Of a stretch of 64,000 nucleotides of DNA, positions 15,557 to 27,284 are shown one piece after another. Made by a program: the position numbers and the translations under genes. Source of the stretch: Notolepis coatsorum (taxonomy: Eukaryota > Chordata > Actinopteri > Aulopiformes > Paralepididae). How positions within the stretch are numbered: the stretch's first letter is position 1; each line of letters opens with the position of its first letter. The notes under the pieces were generated by a model, which worked only from the letters and a program-made list of their open reading frames with translations, made no database searches and was not told the origin of the DNA. Location of the stretch: assembly GCA_963971535.1 (NCBI GenBank), contig OZ020586.1:78162412-78226411 (forward strand), read 5' to 3'.

Positions 15557-15672
15557 GACGCTGTCAACATATCCATTCGTAACGGTTGTTGTCCGCCCTC
15601 TTGCTTTCACTTCTGACGCTGTCAACATATCCATTCGTAACGGTTGTTGTCCGCCCTCTTGCTTTCACTTCT
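15557..15672. repeat. 58-bp tandem duplication
   Basis: Two direct copies of a 58-bp unit beginning TGACGCTGTCAACATATCC. Confidence 0.9.
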
Positions 15673-15964
15673 AAAAACTTGCACGGCGGAGTGATAGTAA
15701 TTCAGTTGTGGGCGGGTCCTGGGACCAAGAGCAGGGGTTATAACAAATACCCACGTGTAACTTGACTGTTTCAGCCAATCAGAATTGAGAAATGTGCATG
15801 CCATTGTATAAATAATATATATATATATATATTATACACACATATTTCCTTTAACTCCTATCATTATGTGTCTTCTGACATGGATGCTACTGCCAAGCAG
15901 ATTTCTCTCTTGTGGAAAAGAACAACAAACTTTAACTTGACCCGTCTGTTAGATCATTTCTTGG

Positions 15965-16330
15965 TGCTATAGATAACATTCAGCCACAGTCGGTCTAGAG
16001 CACCAGTATGTCATTTATCCAATCAGGTGCATTCCACGTGGGGAAATGGGAAGTAGGGAGGGGATACATGCACACCATCATCATCATCAACATTTATTTA
16101 TTCTCGAAATTACAATTGAGGTCACCCTCATTTTCAATGTCGTCGAGACTTTACAGACATTTCAATGCACACATTTCTACAATATAACCATAATAAATAT
16201 TAATAACTATCTATATAGTACTCTTCACACATGGACCACAGTCCAGAGCGCACCACAGCAACTAGTATAAAATTAACATAGGCATAAAATCAGCACACAA
16301 ATTGACAAAATAAAAAAGTTCATACATTTC
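15965..16330. mobile_element. Dispersed repeat and LINE-like tail
   Basis: 15965-16070 resembles 24399-24515 closely (shared GGGGAAATGGGAAGTAGGGA and TTTATCCAATCAG). It continues into a minus-oriented, CATCATCAT-ended retroposon tail. No coding potential is seen in 15840-16630 apart from this. Confidence 0.5.
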
Positions 16331-16634
16331 AGACATAAGAATAAGAGGGGAGGCCGAGTGCAGTAGACAGCTCTGTCTGCGCAGCTCGCAGTGGAGAGTA
16401 TTTACCAACGGCCTTTTGCTGCATCATCTCAGAATCATCACATCTACTCAGGAGTTGCCGTGTGACGTGATCGGACCAAACAGCTAACCGCCGTCACGTG
16501 AGATTCTATTGGCTACGTCGTTGTTGAAAGATTTTACGTACGCGTTAAAAATCTGCTTTTTAAACTCTTTGTTGCCTTTGTAATGCTGCAGTTGCAGAGA
16601 TTATTTTCATTAGTGTCACAAACACGCCTTTAAT

Positions 16635-16818
16635 TTGGATTTATCATATCCTCTCTCTTCTCTCTACCTCTCTTCTCTCTCTCCTTTCCTCTTTCTCTCC
16701 CTCTCTCTCTTCTCTCTTTTTTCTCCCTCTCTCTCTCTTTCCTCTATTCTCTTTCCTTTCCTCTTTCTCTCCCTCTGTGTCACCAACCCAACATTAGCGT
16801 ACAGTGTGCACAGTGCAT

Positions 16819-16905
<87 letters not shown>
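16635..16905. repeat. CT-rich tract then (CA)n
   Basis: About 140 bp of CT-rich, nearly pure pyrimidine sequence, a short spacer, then about 85 bp of (CA)n from about 16820. Confidence 0.95.
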
Positions 16906-16907
<2 letters not shown>

Positions 16908-17111
16908 CCCCCCTCTGCTCTCCCAGCGTGTCAAGTCTGAGTGTGATTACTTCCCTGCAGCCTCGGTCAGTCTCTGAGGGTTCTGAGTCTGGTTTGGTTT
17001 AACCCAGATATCTGCTGGCATAATAAACATAAACACACACACACGTGCATGCTTCCTCTGAGTTTCCAATGACCCCAGACCAGTAGATTAGACTGTCCAA
17101 TAGTCTAACAC

Positions 17112-18296
17112 TGAGGGCGGGATCCACAAAGAATGGATTGCACAGTGCTAATTGCACCCTTACTTACAATTCATTATGAATTGAAAATGGGGACCCTGAT
17201 GTAAACAAGATCAAAGTCTTTCTCTGGTCTGCATCCCCTTAACAATTGAGCCGTACTGTATTGTACCCATTCTGCAATCTGTTAATCGAATTTCAATTAG
17301 GGATTAGCCTGGTCCCGTTCTAGCTATGTCACGATTTAAAGATAGGAGTGCGTCACCTTGTTTGTAGAGCTATATCTATATTCTATATTATAGCTATGGA
17401 GACAATACTATAGTCATTTCACAGTGACTTTCTTCCATCTAACATGCAAAAAAGAGAATTTTTTCATGCATACGTTCGCGCGTTATCCCGTGGTGAATAT
17501 AAGTATAGTTTAGGAGTAATCCGGGATCATTCCTGAAAAGCTGGTTTATAGGGCGCTACGTGTATTCTACTATAAGCGTTGCCGTTTCTCCGTTTCATCA
17601 TGAATGCATGACCGGGGGGGTTGTTTTTTTATGCTTTGATGGCCAGTAACGGCTTTCTTGTTTAACTGAAAGCTGATCAGCTGGATCGATATGAAAACAT
17701 TGTTGGATCAAGCTGAAATTGATGTCAGATAATCCTTATCTTTGGTCGGGGTATTCCAAAAAGAATATTCCAATTGTCTGATTGCGATTTCCAGTATTGG
17801 TGTCCATCTGGTCCCGGACATAATTTGGCACAACTTATGGATCGAGTGTGCCAGATGCGTTTCGAAGTGGTCGGATGAAGCTATTTACTCGGCTCCATCT
17901 AAATTTTGCACCCGGAGGGATTTAAATGTAACACATGGTCTGGAACAGGGTTTACTGCACTCTCGATACTGCAACCTAGCCGGATCTGGCCGGTACTGCA
18001 CCCTCGGGGTCCCAGTATGCCTTTTAACGGCAACATACAGGTCCGTGACATTGAATAGAATATTAAAATCGGAAAAAAAAACTGACCAAATAACGAGTTT
18101 ACTCGTTGTTGGCGTTCAATGCATGGCACCCAATAACGAGTAAACTTGTTGTTGGCGGGGAATGAGTTAAGGGGATGCAGACCAGAGAAAGACTTTTGTC
18201 TTGTTTACATCAGGGTCCCCCATTTTCAATTCATGATGAATTGTAAGTAAGGGTGCAATTAGCACCGTGCAATCAATTCTTTGTGGATCCCGCCAG
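17112..18296. mobile_element. Inverted-repeat element ~1.18 kb containing LINE-tail arms
   Basis: The ends GGCGGGATCCACAAAGAAT and its complement enclose arms of about 120-130 bp (17112-17240 and 18170-18296), which themselves include the LINE 3' tail sequence ending GCATCCCCTTAA. Next to the right arm, 18085-18172 carries a piggyBac-like end (GGGAATGAGTTAA) like those at 58.25 and 63.38 kb. The centre has no recognised gene; an open frame at 17742-18143 has no family hallmark. Confidence 0.6.
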
Positions 18297-18299
18297 GGG

Positions 18300-18385
18300 C
18301 GTTTTTAGGGTTAGAAAACATTGGGGGCTTCAGCCCAGGGGGGTGGAGGGGGGGGGGGGTCAACCCCCCCCCCCCTTTTTTTTTT
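18300..18385. repeat. Homopolymer cluster G/C/T
   Basis: Runs of G, C and T next to each other (GGGG...TCAACCCC...TTTT). The G and C runs could pair. Read errors in assembly are also likely here. Confidence 0.85.
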
Positions 18386-18539
18386 TTTTTGTAAGCACAG
18401 AAATACGCAATTTTAGATTAATTAGAGATGAATACTGAATAACTAGAATCATTAGAGGTTCTCAAAGTGAGGTCCAGGTCCATGAGAGGGATATGGGCAG
18501 TCCCTAGAAAATTCAAAGTTAACAGGACCAAATCATCAG

Positions 18540-19330
18540 TTTCTTATTTATTTATTTATTTAGCCAGATAAAACATTGATCTGGTCCAAGAAGCCCCAAC
18601 AGGAGTACAAATATACATATATACACATATATATACATATAATATATATACATATACTGTACATACATACACATATACACCAATAACAAAATAAAAACAC
18701 AGTTAATTGTAGATACACAATCAGGTTTAAGCACTATAAAAATGCAGCAGGTGAGTTCACCTGTCTTCAACCAAAATGGAAGGAGAGTGAAGTACTGTAC
18801 ACAGAGAACATGAAAATATACAATACATTCACCAAACACTACACAAGACAACCAATGATGCAGACTGATGAAAATATACATTTTCTCCCATTTTCCCAAA
18901 TCAGTCAACATGGAGAATCACAACAAAAATTTATCTTGCCAGGTCCAGCTAGGCAAAGAGATAATGTCTAGTATTTTCTGTTTCTGTTTTTTTTTTCAAA
19001 AAAAAATTGTGTTACTGTAATTTTAACCTGTACTGGATACAGTATTTTAGGTTTGTCTGATATTTGCTGAGCTTACAGTGTTATGCACATAGTAGCATGA
19101 AAACTGGGACATGTATTGTTGTGATTCTCCATGTTGAAATGTTGACTGATTTGGTTATATGGAGAGAAAATGTTATTTTTTTCATCAGTCTGCATCATTG
19201 ATTTGGGTATATGTAGATAAATAAATTATATTTTCATCAGTCTACAGCATTGGTCTTGTGTAGTGTTTGGTGAATTTATTGTATATTTGCACATTATCTG
19301 CGTACTTCACTTACAGTACTCTAATCACTG
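18540..19330. mobile_element. LINE-like tail and large imperfect inverted repeat
   Basis: 18540-18780 begins with an ATTT repeat and GCCAGATAAAACATTGATCT, typical of a minus-oriented retroposon tail. From about 18785 to 19320 two arms mirror each other (CAACATGGAGAATCACAAC at about 18907 against GTTGTGATTCTCCATGTTG at about 19119; GATGCAGACTGATGAAAA against TTTTCATCAGTC). Confidence 0.6.
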
Positions 19331-19689
19331 AGAAGTAGAATTGCTAAATGTGTTTTAGGTTAAGCACAGCAGTGTGTGTAACTGGTTCAAACAGAATTAA
19401 GTCATTATGTAACGTGTGTTTCATATGGTAACAAAATTAGTGTATGGTTTTGACAAGTGTTTAATTTAGCAAAGGATCTGAGGTGTTCTGATAATTGTGT
19501 GTGTGGTTGTGCTAATTGTGTGTTTTGAAACACCGGGCCCCGTTTTCAAAATCATGCTTAGGCAATCGAAAAAAAAACTATTGTGTGTTTCATTATATAC
19601 ATATGTTTCAGTCTTCTCATTAAAAAAAGATTCGATTTTTGGGTCTTTTCCTGCCTTTGGTCCGCTTTGCATTCACATCACAAATGAAC

Positions 19690-20320
19690 CGCAGCAGGGT
19701 TCACTTGCAAGAGTGAATGAGCTTTCACACCACCCCAAACCAACCGGACTATCCGAGGTTCGATTAAAGCTTATTATAGGACACTGGACATGGGTATGGA
19801 TGGCTCCAGGTGCTGCTGCGTTAAAGTGCACATCTTCAATATCTGTACTATTTAAAAGCACAGTGCAGGACACACTCAAAGGTTATCGCACATCAGAGAT
19901 GGCAGTGGACATGTATGACAGGACAAAGGCCATATGTAATGGCCTTTGGATTGAGGAACATACTACCAGCCAAAGGAGGAAGCAGAAAAGGATGGAGGAG
20001 TATGTAGTTGAGTCATCTTGTGGCACAAGCTCAGACCTCAGCTCAGGAGATCAGCTGAGACAGAGACTGTTCTATCCAGTCGTCGACAGAATGCTGCAAG
20101 AGCTTGAGAGCAGGTTCTCATGAGTTGGATAACAATTTATGAGAGGCATACAGGCATGTTATCCAGCCTCAGACCAGTTTCTCTCAGTGGAATTGCTGCA
20201 ACCCCTCGCCACACATTACAATATCCAACTATTGCCAGAGGAGATCACAGTTGCAAAGTGTTTCCTGGTCAGGACAGGCAGAGATGCAGTCCCTACTATC
20301 CAAAGTGTCTTTTCCCTCCT
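19690..20320 (+). pseudogene. Decayed hAT/ZMYM-type transposase C-terminal region
   Basis: The plus-strand frame from 19497 runs to a stop at 20121-20123 and resumes in the same frame at about 20139, after two in-frame stops. The protein text includes DMYDRTKAICNGLWIEE, KRMEEYVVES and LFYPVVDRMLQELESRF, then LPEEITVAKCFLVR. This resembles the region of hAT-type, ZMYM1-like transposase proteins before the C-terminal dimerisation segment. The catalytic region is absent. The assignment is from memory of the family style, without a search. The broken frame argues for a dead copy. Confidence 0.5.
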
Positions 20321-20325
20321 GGATG

Positions 20326-20720
20326 ATAATAATAATAATAATGCATTTGATTTATAAGGCGCCTTTCAGGACACTAAAAAAAAAGTCCACAAATCGGTGA
20401 ATGAAAGAATTATAGGATCAAATGAAAACTACTTACTAAAATTTTTTAAAAATACTAAATACTAAAAACCAAAAAAAAATACCAAACACTAACAAACATT
20501 CAGCACAGACAATGGGGATGCTGACATAAAAAAAAAAAAAAAAGTAAAAAAAAAAAAAAAAATGTAAACAATTTTTTTTTTTTTTTTTTTTTTTTTAGAT
20601 CCGGGGCTAGGAGAAAAACATCCGGGGCTAAATCATCCCGCCCTTGAGTATCCCACTGACTCCAGATCAATAGGTTAGAAGTAGTGTGTGTGTGTGTGTG
20701 GGGGGGGGGGGGGGTTAGAG
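20326..20720 (-). mobile_element. Minus-oriented LINE/SINE tail with poly-A/T runs
   Basis: ATAATAATAATAATGCATTT followed by GATTTATAAGGCGCCTTTCA is the reverse complement of a widespread teleost LINE/SINE 3' end. A and T homopolymers (20525-20595) and a short TG then G run (20682-20714) follow. Confidence 0.6.
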
Positions 20721-20869
20721 GGATCTGTGAACAAATAAAATTTACTATGCGGAATATTATGAAGATTGAGACAATTGAAGGATTAAAATAACACACTCCA
20801 GATTTATGAAATGACCCTCCTGGTGTCATTATGTGTGCGTTTTGTCTATTATAACTATGTATGACTATT

Positions 20870-21118
20870 GTAACTTTATGTATGACCATTATAACTGTAT
20901 GTATGACTATTATAACATTATGTATGACTATTATAACTATGTATGGCTTTTATAACTATGTATGACTATTATAACGTTATGTATGACTATTGTAACTTTA
21001 TGTATGACTATTGTAACTTTATGTATGCTATTATAACTTCATGTATGAATATTATAACTTTATGTATGGCTATTATAACTATGTATGGCTATTATAACTA
21101 TGTATGACTATTATAACT
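20870..21118. repeat. ~22-bp AT-rich minisatellite
   Basis: About 11 copies of TATGTATGACTATTATAACT with small variations, ending about 22 bp before the splice acceptor at 21140. Confidence 0.9.
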
Positions 21119-21140
21119 TTGTGTATGTGTTTTCTTCTAG

Positions 21141-21227
21141 TGGTGGACGCCCAGTATGACTATTCTGACTCCACTGCACCACCAGACTATGCTGACTACA
21201 ACGCTACCTTTGACTACACTTTCTATA
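21141..21227 (+). CDS. Exon of unrecognised acidic Tyr/Asp-rich protein
   Basis: Preceded by a polypyrimidine tract and acceptor TTTTCTTCTAG, followed by donor A|GTAGGT. The exon starts with the last two bases of a codon and ends one base into the next. It encodes VDAQYDYSDSTAPPDYADYN followed by ATFDYTFY, rich in Asp and Tyr, with an NAT glycosylation sequon. The VDAQ start followed by a DY-rich stretch would suit a mature secreted or matrix protein just after a signal peptide (inference; the exon that would encode the signal peptide is not identified). The phase fits the exon at 21701 exactly. A (CA)n tract begins five bases into the following intron. I do not recognise the family. Confidence 0.65.
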
Positions 21228-21232
21228 GTAGG

Positions 21233-21358
<126 letters not shown>

Positions 21359-21700
21359 CTGTTGTAGCTCAGTCTTGTTCTTGTCTTGGTCGAGGTGATC
21401 CTTACTGCAACACACAGACACCTATATACATACACACACAAACACACACATGTAGGCCAAGCTAAGAAGGCAGGCACACTTACACTTGGCATAACAGGTT
21501 GTCATTGTACTACAGCGTGTATTGTCTTTCATCAGGCCTGGAAAAAGTAGCCTACCATGAAGAATATCACAATACTGAGCATCACATAATGATATAATAT
21601 CACAATATATCAAGATACATGATACATGATACACACACCCCTACGCTACACACAGAATTTCTCTACATTATCAGAACCAAACTATCATGTCCCCTTGCAG

Positions 21701-21924
21701 GCAACGCCAGCAGTGAAGATCTGGAGAAGTTCCTGAGTGCCAGTGACATGGGAGACAATGTCCCACAAGTGGACGTGGGAGGAGGGCAGGAGGAGGAGGA
21801 GGAGGAGGAGGTGGAGGAGGAGGAGACAGTTACCATGACGACCACAGTACCACATCAGGTCATCAGTACCACAGAGAGAGAGAGGGTCCAGATACACAAC
21901 TCAGCATCTCTCCCTGCCACACAG
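21701..21924 (+). CDS. Next exon of the same unrecognised protein, with poly-Glu
   Basis: Acceptor CCCCTTGCAG, donor ACAG|GTGAGA. Joined to the previous exon it reads ...FYS-NASSEDLEKFLSASD, then MGDNVPQVDVGGGQ, a Glu run from (GAG)n at about 21789-21831, and ETVTMTTTVPHQVISTTER, ending SASLPATQ in phase 0. NASS at the junction is a second N-glycosylation sequon. The product is acidic and Thr/Ser-rich with no globular-domain signature, as in secreted or cell-surface linker regions. The GAG run is likely length-variable. The exon pair is supported by matched phases and good splice sites, but not by homology I can name. Confidence 0.65.
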
Positions 21925-21975
21925 GTGAGAGGAGAAGCACTTGTGATCCTGAAATGGATGAATAACATTAGTTAA

Positions 21976-22280
21976 AGTAATACGCCAACATTATGCCAAT
22001 ACAGAGTCAGACAAGAAAATAGATACCAGTATCCTCTCTGTGTGTTCAGTAGAAATCTATCTGGCTGCACGTTAGCCTAGCTTAGCACAAATGGATGGAA
22101 GCGTATACGGACCAGCTAGCCTAGCTGCGGGCCAAAAACACCTTTCACAAAGTTTTAAGGTAGGCTAGTGGTCCGTATCCGCTTCCATTGATTTGTGCTA
22201 AACTAGGCTAGCTTGCAGCCGGATAGCTTTCTACTGAACACACAGAGCAAGAGCATTTCCCATAATGTTGCTGTGTTCCT
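21976..22280. mobile_element. MITE with TTAA target duplication (family of 38419-38626)
   Basis: TTAA at 21972-21975 and 22281-22284 flank AGTAATACGCCAACATT... and ...AATGTTGCTGTGTTCCT. Internal arms (CTGTGTGTTCAGTAGAAA ... CTACTGAACACACAGAG) fold back on each other. Related copies lie at 37978-38280 and 38419-38626. Confidence 0.8.
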
Positions 22281-22350
22281 TTAAAGATGCACTAATAACA
22301 AAGATTTAAATATTTGAAATGAGAACCACATTTTTCCTCTTTCCTTTTAG

Positions 22351-22392
22351 CTACTGTACCTTCGATGCATTAAAGATGCGTTGGGATTTTGA
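22351..22392 (+). CDS. Possible terminal exon (weak)
   Basis: A good pyrimidine tract and acceptor (TTTTCCTCTTTCCTTTTAG) ends at 22350. Read in phase 0 from the exon ending at 21924, it gives 13 codons (LLYLRCIKDALGF) and a stop. This would end the unrecognised protein shortly after the Glu-rich exon. The alternative is the candidate exon at 36288. Nothing but splice-site quality and phase supports it. Confidence 0.25.
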   Translation, partial: LLYLRCIKDALGF

Positions 22393-22394
22393 TG

Positions 22395-22650
22395 ATTTGA
22401 AGGTGTCAACTCAACCACTGCACTAGCGCTGAACCTGAATGCCTCAAATGCTTCATGTGTAGACTCAACCACACACTAGGGCTAAACCCGGATGCTTCAA
22501 ATGCTTCAAGTGTAAACTCAACCACACACTAGGGCTAAACTTGAATGCTTCAAATGCTTCAAGTGTAGACTCAACCACACTAGGACTGAACCTAAACAGC
22601 TCAATGCATCATGTGTAAACTCAACCACACTAGGGCTGAACCCGAATGCT
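22395..22650. repeat. ~53-bp minisatellite
   Basis: Four to five degenerate copies of a unit containing ACTCAACCACACACTAGGGC and GAATGCTTCAAATGCTTCAA. Confidence 0.85.
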
Positions 22651-22810
22651 TACATTTTCTATAAATGTTTTATAAAGTATGTACATAAAAAAAATACAAT
22701 CAACAGATTTATAAAAAAAATATACTACTAATAATTATTATTTGTATTATTATTATTATTATTTTAATGGGTTGACACACTCCTAACAACATCTTTCAGG
22801 TACATTTCTC

Positions 22811-23095
22811 CAGTGGTGCAGTGGCAAATTGACAGTAGGTCAAACGCTCCACGCGCGTGCGCGCGCATGCACAGTTTTTTTGGCTGCTCTCGTCCTGCAG
22901 CTGGATACTATTGCCTCACAGCGCGGCCGTCAGCGCGCGGCCCAGAGAACGCCGCTGGCTCTGCGGCTCTGCAGCTGCATGCTTCTCCGGGAGTCCGGTT
23001 GGATAATGCCATGTAAAAAGCGATTGCGCGTACTTCAGCCTCAGTGACCGAGGTATAACGCCGTTATACCGAGTTATACCAGCACTGCACCACTG
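22811..23095 (+). mobile_element. hAT-type MITE copy 1, 8-bp duplication CATTTCTC
   Basis: Ends CAGTGGTGCAGTG ... CACTGCACCACTG are terminal inverted repeats. CATTTCTC at 22803-22810 and 23096-23103 is an exact 8-bp target-site duplication, the hAT length. The body is GC-rich (CACGCGCGTGCGCGCGCATG) with no transposase. Copies 2 and 3 lie at 30958 and 32146. Confidence 0.93.
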
Positions 23096-23275
23096 CATTT
23101 CTCTATGTCAAAACTACTAATTCATATCAAGTTGTCTGGACTCAGGTCGGCCCAGTGCATGCTGGGTATTATTATAATCAATGTATCCCACCACCCACTC
23201 TGTCTGCTCACGTGGTCCCTTGGGGATATTGGGAGAACCATAACAATAGATTATGTGTTCTGGGCTCTGTGCTGG

Positions 23276-24160
23276 TTGATTGATTGATTGATTGATTGAA
23301 AAGTTTATTAACAGATTGCAGAATGGGTACAGTACAGTACATCTCAATACATACAATTGTTAAGGGGATGCAGACCAGAGAAAGACTTTCGTCTTGTTTA
23401 CATCAGGGTCCCCCATTTTCAATTCATCATAACATATATGACATACATGACATACAGATAGACAGTACTGCTACATCTATACATTTATGACATATCAGAT
23501 TTGCAAATACAGTACTGTTTGTGATACAAAAGTGTCCAGAAAAGGAGTGTATATACATTTGGCGTAGAAACTGTACATTGGAGGAGGTTGGTGGGGTGGG
23601 GTTGGGTGGGTTGGGTGAGGGCTGTACATTGGAGGTGGGGGGGGGGGGGGGTTGGGGGGGGGACACACACACATTTTACACTGTACATTGGAATATTGAC
23701 AAAGCCTTACTTGGTCATTTACTGTACAACTAGGTTAGGACATTTGTAGGGGCCAGTTTCGAATTGCAGTCTCACGTAGGTGTTTTTTGAGAGTGTTTTT
23801 GAAGGTGGGTAGTGATTCACATTCCTTTACAGCTTTAGGCAGGGCGTTCCACATTGATGTGGCATAATTGCGAAACGTGTTTAGTCCCTTGTTTGAGCCG
23901 AATCTGGGTTTTACATGATTTGTGGAGCTCCCTCTGGTGTTGTGATCGTGGTATTCACTGACCTTTGGGAAGTATTTTGACATGTACATGGGTACCTTGG
24001 TCGCGTAGTGTATCTTGTAGACCAGGCCCATTGCAAGTTGCTGTACTCTGTCGTCTACTCTAAGCCATCCTAGGTTGTCAAAGTGGGCAGGGGTGAGGTG
24101 GGTTCTAGGAGTCAGGTCAAGTAGTTCTGGCTCTGACTCTGGCTCAGACACCACTGTTTG
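23276..24160 (-). pseudogene. 5'-truncated LINE reverse transcriptase, minus strand
   Basis: From the 3' end: TGATTGATTGATTGATTGAA microsatellite tail, the shared 3' UTR (GATTGCAGAATGGGTACA; CAGGGTCCCCCATTTTCAAT), then a minus-strand frame at 23735-24154 encoding the RT C-terminal region (LTPRTHLTPAHFDNLGWLRV, QQLAMGLVYKIHY). It matches the longer copy at 45642-46925. The insertion is truncated well before the catalytic domain. A G-rich low-complexity run sits at 23634-23662. Confidence 0.88.
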
Positions 24161-24398
24161 ATGTGGGTCCGGTTGTATGGTGTGTGGGTTCAGAATTATG
24201 CAGAATCACAACTAAAAACAGATTCACGACTGAACGGTTTGGACTGAATAACGCCGGATCTCTTTTTAGACCCGGTCAGTGATCCATATGGGGGAAATTG
24301 TGTCGCGAACATGTTTTTATTCTCTGATTGACTCAGTTCTGACTAACACTAAACAACAGACAACAGGTACTATGAGATATTTAAAAGTGCTGTACAGT

Positions 24399-24515
24399 GT
24401 AGATAACATTCAGCCACTAGATGTCACACTGGAGCTCCAGCATGTAATTTATCCAATCAGATGCATTCCATATGGGGAAATGGGAAGTAGGGAGGGGATA
24501 CATGTAAACAACAAC
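24399..24515. repeat. Dispersed repeat, partner of 15965-16070
   Basis: Direct copy of the same ~105-bp text as at 15965-16070 (GATAACATTCAGCCAC; GGGGAAATGGGAAGTAGGGA). No gene is seen in 24170-24860. Confidence 0.75.
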
Positions 24516-24857
24516 ATTCATTTTGGACCCACACAATCTTTTAAAATGATAAATTCATTCATCAATAATTTTTGGAGGGAAAGCAATACTTTTATTCCGC
24601 ACCTTTCTTTTCCAACTTATTGTTTTTTATTCAGCACAAAATTAAGACAGTACAGACATACAAATACCTTGTATTACACATTCTCAATTACCAGCATGCC
24701 TGTAATGTCTCAGAAATAGACAGGATGCTTGGGGAAGGGGATGGGGCGTGGGGGAAGCATAAAAACAGATAAGAACAGAAAATACATGAGTGGATGAAAA
24801 CCACCAATTAAACTGGATAGCATCATACAGAGTGTTGAAACTTAAAGACATAAACAA

Positions 24858-25129
<272 letters not shown>

Positions 25130-25384
25130 TGAAGTTAGTAGTTACAGTGTAATAGTTAACTAAAGCCAGAACACAGATGCAGACACAAACAGGCAGAGAC
25201 GATGTGGAATCAGAGAACCCCCAAATGACGGGTTTAGATGCAAACACAGTTGTGTATTGAAAGAATGAAAAACACATTTAGATTGGGTAAGTATTTAATG
25301 ATGAAATAAATCAAAATTAAATTAAAAATAAAATGACAATAGAATAAAAAATAAGATACAAATAAAAATATATGCCCACTTTCT

Positions 25385-26345
25385 AGCAAACTGTTACAAC
25401 CTAACCAGATGAGTCCTCCTCACCATGTCATGCATTTCTTTGTTTAGCCATTCCTGTGTTGGGGGACTGGACTATAACCAATTAATTGTGATAATTTTCT
25501 TGGCAGCAGTTAACAGTATTTGAAGAAGATACACGTTTTTCCTACCCTCAAAGCCCTCCGGTATGACTCCAAGGATGGCAGTTTTGAAATCTTGTGGAAT
25601 GTCCATGTAAAATACCTTTTTTATATCCCTGAAGACATCATCCCAGAAATGGCATAGTTTTGGACATGTCCAGAAAATATGGGTATGGTTACCTATTTGT
25701 TGTAAGGGGGTCTTGAAAAACCTACTGATGACCTTCCATTTACTATATTTCTCTCCAGGAATTAGAGTTAGTCACCTTATGTGCTTCAGTACAAACACTA
25801 AACCACTCCTCTTGTGAGATCTCCTGTTGGAGCTCAGCCTCCCACTTCAACTTAATATATAGCGAGGCATTGGGGTTTAGAGATTTTTTTTTGTATTGGA
25901 GCGTCAATTTGGATATTAGCTATAAAACTTGGGTGTCGAATTTTGCCTTTATTGGAGAAATCTGAAAAAGTCAGTACTAGGAAGGCTAAACTGTTTCGAA
26001 AAATGTAAGCTGGCTGGAGTGAATAAGTTGGTGACCAAATTTCAGACCCTTTGTCCTCCATCCTCTGAATCCTGCATCCACAGTTGATATACAGTTGGTA
26101 TAAAGTCCCCAATGAACCCAATTGAGGTCAGACCAGATGTTAGAGGCAAACTGAACTCTTTCTGGACCTCTCTCCATACTTTTATCGTAAATCTGGACCA
26201 CACACCTATAGAGTCCTCCCTTATCTTATGCCCAGGGAATAATAAGGCAGTAAAGTGTATCTGTGTAGATAAATCTTTTTCCATTTTTAACCATCTTGAT
26301 GACAAATCATCTGTGATCCAGGTGCACAAGGGTGTAAATTGAGCA
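25385..26345 (-). pseudogene. L1-type LINE ORF2 C-terminal fragment, minus strand
   Basis: Minus-strand pieces read KMEKDLSTQIHFTALLFPG, WREVQKEFSLPLTSGL and, after frame breaks, HIFWTCPKLCHFWDDVF. The last resembles the L1 ORF2 C-terminal Cys/His knuckle region (H...WxCP...FW). Several stops and shifts break the frame. It lies head to head with a different L1 fragment on the plus strand. Confidence 0.7.
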
Positions 26346-27170
26346 GCCCAAAATTATATTTGAGATTAGGGAGGGCCACTAAAGCAGAAAACAGATCTAT
26401 ATTCTTTGTGATTCTGGAGATATTTACAATTGAGGCATCTTCTCATAGGCACATTTGGCTCTCCACAGACCCTCCCCCAGGGTACAGACCTGCTGAAAAA
26501 GATTTTGGCTATTTCTGGGTTGGGACATGAGGCCTCGGTCTACTATTCCATGTTTATCGACAGGGAGGGCAGTGGGATATCCTCTGCTCTCAAAATAGTC
26601 TGGGAAAAGGATCTAGGGGTCACATTTGAGCAAGAGGACTGGGATATAATCTCGGGGATCCCCAAACAGGTGTCCAGGGATATTAGAACAAGGCTAATAC
26701 AATTCAAGATCTTCCACCGCATTTATTGGACCCCCTCTAAAATGTATAGACTGGGCCTGAAAGAGAACCCAGATTGCTGGAAATGTCAGACAGGGGAGGG
26801 GGACCTAGTCCATGTACTCTGGTCATGTCCGAAAATCAGAGACTTCTGGAGTAACATACATGACTACATCACAGAGGTCACAGGGACGGAGTATGATTTC
26901 TGCTATGGTTTATATATCCTGGGGGATCCCTGCAGTCTTAGCCATATCGCAAAGCCCCTAGCTGATTGGATACAGACTAGTATTATGATAGGCAAACAGA
27001 TCATAATGAGAGGCTGGAAGGCACCAGAAGGCCCATCATTCCGAGAGTGGAGTGGAGAAGTGGGTAGGGTAGCTGCCTATGAGAAAATATCTTTTAGTTT
27101 AGGAGAGAAAGGAGACAAATATATTAGTAAATGGGGGAAATATTTGCAATTTCACTCACTATAAAAGGAG
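26346..27170 (+). pseudogene. L1-type LINE ORF2 C-terminus, plus strand
   Basis: Open frame 26430-27164. Residues from about 140 onward read FKIFHRIYWTPSKMYRLGL, then CWKCQTGEGDLVHVLWSCPK (a CxxC...H...C zinc-knuckle-like motif) and a Trp-rich tail ending at the stop after LQFHSL. This is the usual end of L1 ORF2. The reverse transcriptase and endonuclease are absent (5' truncated). Confidence 0.75.
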
Positions 27171-27284
27171 GGGGGGCACACTTGTCTAAGACAGCGACGA
27201 TGCACATGAGTATATAATACCTGACAAATGCACCATGTGTATGTCGACAAGAATGGCTCTATGTTTTAATGTAGATTTATTTTT

